Source: Paenalcaligenes sp021793095
GTDB lineage: Bacteria > Pseudomonadota > Gammaproteobacteria > Burkholderiales > Burkholderiaceae_B
Reading direction: 5' to 3'
NCBI GenBank assembly: GCA_027317645.1
Contig: DAHVQS010000001.1
Coordinates: 54,341-118,340, forward strand
DNA length: 64,000 nucleotides
This document shows positions 58,688-64,000 of the stretch, in pieces. A model generated the notes under the pieces. The model saw only the letters and a program-made list of their open reading frames with translations, made no database searches and was not told the DNA's origin. A program made the translations under genes and the position numbers. Numbering within the stretch: position 1 is the first letter of the stretch; each line of letters starts with the position of its first letter.

Positions 58688-59965
58688 ATGTCCATAATTG
58701 TGATGAAATTTGGCGGCACCTCGATGGGCTCGGTAGAGCGCATCAAAAATGTCGCACGGCGTGTCGCCAAGTGGCATGCCGCAGGTTACCAAGTCGTCGT
58801 GGTTCCTTCGGCCATGTCCGGAGAAACCAACCGGTTGCTTGGCCTGGCCGGAGAAATTGCGGACAAACCCGATCTGCGCGAGCTCGATATGCTGGCCACC
58901 ACCGGAGAGCAAGCCAGCAGTGCCTTGCTTGCCATGGCTTTGATTAATAAAGGGGTCTCGGCACGCAGCTTTGCCAGCTGGCAAGTGCCCATCCACAAGG
59001 ACAGTGCCTATACCCGCGCACGCATTCGTTCTATTGATGACAAACGCATTCGCAGTGAATTAGATAGCGGCCGTGTGGTCATTGTGGCCGGTTTCCAAGG
59101 TGTCAACGAGGAGGGCCATTTGACGACTTTGGGTCGCGGCGGCTCAGATACCTCGGCCGTGGCCATGGCAGCCGTACTACAGGCCGATGAATGCATGATC
59201 TTCACAGACGTGGATGGTGTGTATACCACCGACCCGCGTGTGGTCCCCGAGGCACGTAGGATGCGTGTCATCACCTTTGAAGAGATGCTCGAGCTCGCCT
59301 CTCTAGGCTCCAAGATACTGCAAAACAGAGCGGTCGAGTTTGCTGGAAAATATCGCGTACCGGTACGGGTATTATCATCGCTCTCTGACCCCGATATCCC
59401 TGTCGACGAAGAGCGTCAATCGGGCACTCTAATCACCTTTGAGGAAGACCAAAAAATGGAAGCAGCCGTAGTTTCAGGAATCGCCTACAGCCGTGATGAA
59501 GCCAAATTTACCCTGAGAAAAGTCCCCGATACCCCCGGGATCGCTTATTCAATTTTAGGCCCCATCGCCGAGGCCAATATCGACGTAGATATGATTTTGC
59601 AAAACCTCTCCGTCGAGGGCATGACCGACTTTTCCTTTACGGTCAGCCGCAAGGATGGCCCCCGCACCAATGAGATTATTAAAAAAGTGGTTCAGCCTGC
59701 CATTGGCGCTGGCGAGGTTTCGTATGATGACAAGGTCTGCAAGGTATCCATCGTCGGCATTGGCATGCGCAGTCATGCAGGGGTTGCCAGCACCATGTTT
59801 GAAACTTTGTCTGAGGAAGGCATCAACATCCAAATGATCAGCACCAGCGAGATCAAAACCTCGGTGATTATTGCTGATAAGTATATGGAGTTGGCAGTGC
59901 GTGCCTTGCACCGCGCCTTTGATCTCGAGCATGAAAACGGTTGGACCCAGCAGGATCAGGATTAG
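58688..59965 (+). CDS. lysC: Aspartate kinase (lysC type)
   Basis: First enzyme of the aspartate family pathway (lysine, threonine, methionine), 425 residues. KFGGTSMGS (about 6-14) opens the amino-acid kinase domain; GRGGSDTSAVAMAA and FTDVDGVYTTDPR are substrate motifs. Two ACT domains at the C-terminus (about 265-340 and 345-420) with VPDTPGIAYSILGPIAEANIDVD and the lysine/threonine feedback-type ISTSEIKTSVIIA. An internal alternative start for a beta subunit is typical of some lysC genes but not evident here. tRNA-Ser follows 64 bases later. Confidence 0.95.
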   Translation: MSIIVMKFGGTSMGSVERIKNVARRVAKWHAAGYQVVVVPSAMSGETNRLLGLAGEIADKPDLRELDMLATTGEQASSALLAMALINKGVSARSFASWQVPIHKDSAYTRARIRSIDDKRIRSELDSGRVVIVAGFQGVNEEGHLTTLGRGGSDTSAVAMAAVLQADECMIFTDVDGVYTTDPRVVPEARRMRVITFEEMLELASLGSKILQNRAVEFAGKYRVPVRVLSSLSDPDIPVDEERQSGTLITFEEDQKMEAAVVSGIAYSRDEAKFTLRKVPDTPGIAYSILGPIAEANIDVDMILQNLSVEGMTDFSFTVSRKDGPRTNEIIKKVVQPAIGAGEVSYDDKVCKVSIVGIGMRSHAGVASTMFETLSEEGINIQMISTSEIKTSVIIADKYMELAVRALHRAFDLEHENGWTQQDQD

Positions 59966-60029
59966 TTAAAAAAATGCCACGTAGGGCTAGTAAAAACAAA
60001 ATAGCTGTACTATACTAATCACTTTATTT

Positions 60030-60122
60030 GGAGATGTGGCCGAGCTGGTTGAAGGTACTCCCCTGCTAAGGGAGCATGCGGCTAAAACCGCATCGAGGGT
60101 TCGAATCCCTCCATCTCCGCCA
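60030..60122 (+). tRNA. tRNA-Ser (anticodon GCT)
   Basis: GGAGATG (60030-60036) pairs with CATCTCC (60112-60118), then discriminator G and encoded CCA (60120-60122). The anticodon stem CTCCCCTGCTAAGGGAG gives GCT; a long variable arm (GCATGCGGCTAAAACCGCAT) marks a class II serine tRNA; T arm GGGTTCGAATCCC. A -10 (TATACT, 60011-60016) lies upstream. Confidence 0.97.
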
Positions 60123-60170
60123 GACATTGACACTGTACCAGTCACCTCAATCGTTACTGTGTACAGATAT

Positions 60171-60208
60171 AAAAAAGCCCGCACCATTCGGTTTGCGGGC
60201 TTTTTTTA
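60171..60208. terminator. Terminator after tRNA-Ser
   Basis: AAAAAAGCCCGCA (60171-60183) pairs with TGCGGGCTTTTTTT (60194-60207). Both strands have T-runs, so it can end the tRNA-Ser transcript and the convergent acyltransferase gene. Confidence 0.9.
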
Positions 60209-60237
60209 CGTCCTTTCAGGGAGAGCGGCGAGCTACA

Positions 60238-61365
60238 TTAGGTACTGCCCAGTTCGCCGTTGGTAGCCGTGCTTTCGCTGCGCTGTCTGCCCAGTCGTGA
60301 CGCTTTGAGTTTTTGTAAAAGGGTTCTGCACAGTTGGGTAGATTTCTGTTCAATAAAGACAAAGCTCAGATAAGACACAAAGATGGATGCCACGAGGGCA
60401 GCAAAGAATACCACCAGGCCAAAGGAGTTTTGGGCGATGTCGTACTTTCTCAGCAATTTAATAATGATCATGTGCATGAGATACAAAGAAAATGAGATAT
60501 TGCCCAAAAACACCAGCGATTTAATTTCGGGTAAGCCTTTTTGCTTTTCGTAGACCAATAACGCTAAAAGCAAAATAAAAGCAGGCAACCCCCAGTTCAA
60601 CGGTCCATGTCCATAGAAGAAGGGTAGATATAAACCCAGTGCAGCCACCGCCGCAACAATAAGCGCAGGGATGGCCACGCGTTGTCGCAAGGCAGGCTTG
60701 AGACGGGGCAGGGCGCGGTAAATCACATACAGCGCAATACCCAGAGCAAACTCAATCACCATGGGTGAGGAAAATATAGCCACTAGGGGCTGCAGCAGGC
60801 TATTCACCGAGGCATCTGCTTTTTGATAGGCGCTAAACCCGATCTCGCCGTGGACCATAAATTGCAGCCCAAGGAACAGAGCAACGATGCTCAACGCCGC
60901 AATCAACTTTCTATAGCGCTGTGAGAGCATCAAAGCACACATAAAGAGCAGATAAAATGCGATCTCGTAGGTCAACGTCCACACCGGGCTATGCAAGTGA
61001 AAGCCGTAGGTCGGGCCTTTGGCCTCATAGTCTGCGTGTAAGGGGACAAATGAGGTCGCTAAAGAATGCCCCTCAATATCAAAAAAGAGGATGAACAGGA
61101 TCAGACTGACAAACAGTAGCGGGTAAATCCTGAAAAACCGCTTCATCGCAAAGGATAGCGCGGGGAATTTTTCGATGCGCTCAGTGGAATAACAAATAAT
61201 GAATCCACTGATGATGAAAAATAAATCTACCCCGTAGGCGCCGTTGGAAAACAAAATGTCGCCTATATCGACGACCGGGAAAGATTCATTCAAATAGTAT
61301 CTATAGTGAAAACAAACGACGAGTAGTGCGGCTAAACCTCTTAGGTAGTGTACGCTTAAAACCAT
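60238..61365 (-). CDS. Acyltransferase family 3 membrane protein (OafA/NolL type)
   Basis: 375-residue integral membrane O-acyltransferase with about ten helices. Family marks: MVLSVHYLRGLAALLVVCFH with the conserved His20, YGVDLFFIISGFIICYSTERI (about 47-67), KRFFRIYPLLFVSLILF with Arg residues, and repeated hydrophobic segments, ending with LGNISFSLYLMHMIIIKLLRK and FIEQKST. It probably O-acetylates a surface sugar or a lipid-linked oligosaccharide. No polysaccharide biosynthesis cluster is in view. Start ATG at 61365 (MVLSVHYLR). Confidence 0.87.
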   Translation of the reverse strand: MVLSVHYLRGLAALLVVCFHYRYYLNESFPVVDIGDILFSNGAYGVDLFFIISGFIICYSTERIEKFPALSFAMKRFFRIYPLLFVSLILFILFFDIEGHSLATSFVPLHADYEAKGPTYGFHLHSPVWTLTYEIAFYLLFMCALMLSQRYRKLIAALSIVALFLGLQFMVHGEIGFSAYQKADASVNSLLQPLVAIFSSPMVIEFALGIALYVIYRALPRLKPALRQRVAIPALIVAAVAALGLYLPFFYGHGPLNWGLPAFILLLALLVYEKQKGLPEIKSLVFLGNISFSLYLMHMIIIKLLRKYDIAQNSFGLVVFFAALVASIFVSYLSFVFIEQKSTQLCRTLLQKLKASRLGRQRSESTATNGELGST

Positions 61366-61650
61366 GAATATCTGCTATGGCCTCTCTTTGTGCATTTAAG
61401 CACGTTAGTTTTTGTCTCTCTTCCGTACACCCACTATAAAATTTCTGCTCAGGCCCCGACAATTAAAATCAGTGATCAGGGGTTACAAACCCTTGCCGCC
61501 GCTTGTCTCGCCGGGCATTTTTGCCTGTTATTGGGCCTCTTGACGATCGCTGCTCTCAGGAACGATGCTCTCAGCATCAAGGGGCGCCAATAACAGGTGT
61601 TCTGTACTGCTTCATTGTTTTTGATGTTGTGTATGACCGTGGATAAAGCC
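61366..61650. other. Intergenic region containing a large inverted repeat
   Basis: 285 bases between a minus-strand lipoprotein and acyltransferase gene. Apart from the inverted repeat at 61524-61597 it has no gene I can support; a 67-codon GTG-initiated plus-strand frame across 61390-61593 runs through the repeat and lacks family resemblance or ribosome site. Confidence 0.5.
61524..61597. repeat. 74-base imperfect inverted repeat
   Basis: Perfect 11-base terminal arms CCTGTTATTGG (61524-61534) and CCAATAACAGG (61587-61597), then a further nine or so pairs with one bulge and one wobble (GCCTCTTGA with TCAAGGGGC), and two copies of TGCTCTCAG inside (61551-61559 and 61566-61574). No T-run follows on either strand, so it is not a standard terminator. 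It could fold as a non-coding RNA, be a short mobile repeat or a regulatory structure. Confidence 0.85.
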
Positions 61651-62679
61651 TCAGTCAGAGGTAATTAAATCTATAGGAATATATTGGACGCTACCTTTGA
61701 TGTCGGCTTTGTTTTCGCCCTCAGTTTGAAACTCAAAATCGACGGTACGGTAATCCTCGCCATTTTCGCTGATGACGATTTCTCCATCAATGGTGTCATA
61801 TTTAATATCGTTGATGGACACACTCACTTGGCCGTCGTCCTTACCTACTGAATAGCTCCCTGCCTCACTATCTAATGGGACATCAATATACATGAGGGGG
61901 TTGCCACCGAATAGGGTGAGCTTGTTGTTCTTTTTACTGTAGCCGGAACGGATGCGATCTTCTTTTTGTTCTCCGTCAATATCCATTTCATAAAACATCT
62001 CGACTTGCGGGGTAAAGGCCAAATTCTTGACACTGCCAGTGGTCTGCACCTCTCTTTTTTGGGCATCCTGGGCAGTCAGATCCCAAGTCGCTGTGATCTC
62101 ATCGCCAAGCTCAATCACATCGACAGTGCCGCTGACATTGCGGACAAAGTTCCATGCATAACCACCCCCACTAAGTTGCCCTTGAGCTTCATCATCTGCA
62201 GCTTCTTTATAGGCCTGAATCGCATAGCTACCGGGTTGGGCATTTTCGGGTAGATTAATGGTCATGAGCGCGGTTAAGGTATTATCCGGCTCATCGTCAT
62301 GTACTGCATCAGTGTAAATAACAAAGGAATAGGGCCCCTCAGCATTAGAGCCTTTGCGCAGGTAGTCCCCTTTCCCAGTGCTTGAGGCAGGGCGGTAAAC
62401 ATGCTTGCCTTCACTCACAGGAGCCCCCTCATCTTGGGCAATCGAGGCGTTTTCATTATTCAAAGTGCCCGTTAGTTCCATTTGCACATGTTGTGCTTTA
62501 AGCCCATCAAGAATGGTGGTATCCAATTTTTGAGCTGCGCTACTTTGGGATGCCGATCCCGAGCCTTTGGCCTGCTGATCTGAATCTCCATCACCACATG
62601 CCGTCAAGGGGAGGACCAACCCTAAAAGCAGTGCGCCACCCAGCAGCTGGGGCTGCCTATTCGTTTTGTTTTGACTCAT
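61651..62679 (-). CDS. Putative lipoprotein of unknown function
   Basis: 342 residues with a lipoprotein signal ending LPLTAC (Cys28), then a Ser/Gly/Gln-rich tether (about 30-50), and a secreted, mostly beta-like sequence rich in Asp/Glu/Lys/Thr with no motif I recognise (for example YSFVIYTDAVHDDEPDN and GGGYAWNFVRNVSGTVDVIELGDEI). The acidic residue after Cys (GDGD) would affect inner/outer membrane sorting by the +2 rule, where Gly at +2 suggests the outer membrane. Start ATG at 62679 with AGGAGAG upstream. It lies downstream of the CotH-like gene on the same strand, separated by a hairpin-T8 terminator. Confidence 0.85.
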   Translation of the reverse strand: MSQNKTNRQPQLLGGALLLGLVLPLTACGDGDSDQQAKGSGSASQSSAAQKLDTTILDGLKAQHVQMELTGTLNNENASIAQDEGAPVSEGKHVYRPASSTGKGDYLRKGSNAEGPYSFVIYTDAVHDDEPDNTLTALMTINLPENAQPGSYAIQAYKEAADDEAQGQLSGGGYAWNFVRNVSGTVDVIELGDEITATWDLTAQDAQKREVQTTGSVKNLAFTPQVEMFYEMDIDGEQKEDRIRSGYSKKNNKLTLFGGNPLMYIDVPLDSEAGSYSVGKDDGQVSVSINDIKYDTIDGEIVISENGEDYRTVDFEFQTEGENKADIKGSVQYIPIDLITSD

Positions 62680-62690
62680 TGCTCTCTCCT

Positions 62691-62724
62691 AAAAAAAACA
62701 GGCCCAGCTTATTTGCTGAGCCTG
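62691..62724 (-). terminator. Terminator/attenuator between cotH-like gene and lipoprotein gene
   Basis: Minus-strand stem CAGGCTCAGC / GCTGGGCCTG (62699-62724) with a 6-base loop and then TTTTTTTT (62691-62698). It falls only 12 bases before the lipoprotein ATG and touches its ribosome-binding site. It may end the CotH transcript or regulate the lipoprotein gene. Confidence 0.85.
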
Positions 62725-62830
62725 CACTGATCATAGCAGCGAGCAGTAATAAAAAATTGCAGGTGTTTTCCCTAGGTAATCTACCTTTAGTTGTATTGAT
62801 TTTTAGGTGCTTTTAGAGGGGATGAGGATT

Positions 62831-64000
62831 CTAATTTGGTTCTTTGATCATGATCGCATTGATAGTTAGATCTTTTGTTGGGGTGAGGTTCAGGGATGAA
62901 TCCTGGGCGTTATCTTGTTCAATGAGGTCACCCTCCCAATGACTAAAGGCATAACCCGGACGAGCAGTTATTTTGAGCTCTAGAGGCATATCAGAGAAAT
63001 ATTGCCCTGCCCATGGAAAGCGTAAAAAGTCTGTCATTTCTGTCGCACGGCTGCTGGCTGCGATAGGAGGGGTGAGCTCATCGTCGGTCACACCCAACTG
63101 CAAGGTATTGAGCTCGATAATCGCGGCATCCTCAACCGGGGTTAACTCATGCTCCGTATTACTGTCTAACAGCACGTTGATCGTCACGGTATAGGCATCG
63201 CCCAAATTAAAGAATTCTTTTAGATGCTGCCTTTGTATATCTGGGCGTTTGTTGGCAAACTCAACCATATTATCCAAATGACCTTCCCAATAACCCATAC
63301 TGATAGGTGCACCCCAGCGCGCAATATGCTGTGGCATTTCTTTTTCTAATAATTCTCGTGTGTGCTTAATAAATCGCGTTACTCTTTCTGGCGCAAAAGT
63401 GGTGTTAATTAAATCCGCAAAGCGAGTAATAAAGCGCTGTTTCACCTCAGGGTGTTTAATAAGTATTTTATAAAGCTCACTGGCTTTAATGGGGTCTTTT
63501 TCCTCGCTGAGCTGGTAAGTCTGTTTGAGCATATTTGTTTCGGGTCGCCTAAAGGCACGGTCCAAATCATAAAGCAGCCAGCGCCATTTTCCATCTGTGA
63601 GAGCGTGGTTATTGGGCGTATTGCCTTTATAACGCCAAAATGAATTGTTATTGGTCGGCCAGTCTGAATTGACCAAATAAATCTCGGCCGCATGGTAGTC
63701 AATAAAGCTCTGTAAATCGATATGCTTTTCTATTTCATGCATTGGCAGATCGGGGTCTTGACGCAGCCTCTCGAGCATATTATCCCAGTGCGAAAAATCC
63801 CCTTTTTTGGCCTCTCTAACCGGACCCTGTACGTCGACTTGATTTGCATAATCAAAGGCCAATAGATCAAAATCATCATTAATTAGCCCATATTGATGGC
63901 GTAAAAATGTAGAATCTCGGCGATCTTTAGCCGCTAAAATTGCATAGTACTCGCCATTTATAAAGACTAGGTAGGGCTCGCTGCGCTGAGTGGCAAAATC
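62831..64000 (-). CDS. CotH kinase family protein, C-terminal part (continues past window)
   Basis: At least 389 residues; the frame is open to base 64000, so the start is outside the window. CotH-like motifs: PYLVFINGEYYAILAAKDRR, IDLQSFIDYHAAEIYLVNSD with WPTNNNSFWRYK, and GKWRWLLYDLDRAF, whose Asp residues match the catalytic positions of CotH atypical protein kinases. A helical middle region (KQRFITRFADLINTTF) and a C-terminal beta domain similar to InlB-type repeats (PGYAFSHWEGDL...LNLTPTKDLTINAIM) follow. Such bacterial proteins are usually exported; that cannot be checked here. Target unknown. Confidence 0.88.
   Translation of the reverse strand, partial: DFATQRSEPYLVFINGEYYAILAAKDRRDSTFLRHQYGLINDDFDLLAFDYANQVDVQGPVREAKKGDFSHWDNMLERLRQDPDLPMHEIEKHIDLQSFIDYHAAEIYLVNSDWPTNNNSFWRYKGNTPNNHALTDGKWRWLLYDLDRAFRRPETNMLKQTYQLSEEKDPIKASELYKILIKHPEVKQRFITRFADLINTTFAPERVTRFIKHTRELLEKEMPQHIARWGAPISMGYWEGHLDNMVEFANKRPDIQRQHLKEFFNLGDAYTVTINVLLDSNTEHELTPVEDAAIIELNTLQLGVTDDELTPPIAASSRATEMTDFLRFPWAGQYFSDMPLELKITARPGYAFSHWEGDLIEQDNAQDSSLNLTPTKDLTINAIMIKEPN

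Noticed and set aside
61390..61593. 67-codon plus-strand frame near the inverted repeat
   Set aside because: GTG start without ribosome site and the frame runs through the inverted repeat; composition does not look coding.

Overview
The window is a contiguous piece of a Gram-negative chromosome. Outer-membrane genes (bamC, lpxH), the peptidoglycan amidase amiC, and the gene orders carA-carB...greA-yhbY/rlmE-ftsH-folP-glmM...pstSCAB and dapA-bamC point to a betaproteobacterium of the Burkholderiales, most likely Alcaligenaceae (Bordetella/Paenalcaligenes/Oligella-like). Base composition looks close to 50% GC by eye, lower than Bordetella. This placement rests on gene order and remembered protein similarity, not on a database search.

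Layout. 1-5 kb: end of a DedA membrane protein, then a minus-strand run xerD-AEC permease-tsaE-amiC, and modE. 5-14.6 kb, plus strand: DNA repair and replication, with an AddB-like nuclease and AddA-like helicase/nuclease pair, the SRP RNA gene ffs, dnaX, ybaB and recR. 14.7-22.5 kb: transaldolase (minus), carAB, a histidine phosphatase and a RutG/UraA-type permease. 22.5-28.5 kb: greA with a structured leader, the divergent ribosome-assembly pair yhbY/rlmE, ftsH, folP and glmM. 28.6-34.1 kb: olsB (ornithine lipid synthesis), a Pho box, pstSCAB and a leaderless solute-binding protein. 34-37 kb: tRNA-Pro, tRNA-Arg and tRNA-His, around a polysaccharide deacetylase and cardiolipin synthase. 37-45.5 kb: yciO, a site-2 protease, dapA, bamC, mutS, a luciferase-like oxidoreductase and an MscS channel. 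45.6-54.3 kb: IclR regulator, cysE, trmJ, suhB, a TerC/CBS/CorC membrane protein, prpB, lpxH, a cyclophilin and a TPR protein. 54.5-60 kb: cysS, an AlkA-like glycosylase, accA, tilS, lysC and tRNA-Ser. 60.2-64 kb: a less conserved block with a membrane acyltransferase, a large inverted repeat, an orphan lipoprotein and a CotH-kinase-like protein running off the end.

Most of the window is conserved housekeeping. I see no phage, insertion sequence, CRISPR array or obvious defence island. The points that deserve a second look are: the structured greA leader; ornithine-lipid synthesis next to a Pho-box pst operon; a cyclophilin gene that seems to encode both an exported and a cytosolic form; in-frame tandem repeats in mutS and dnaX; a flipped base pair under the SRP RNA GGAA loop; and the CotH/lipoprotein/inverted-repeat block after tRNA-Ser. 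No complete novel system could be demonstrated from sequence alone.
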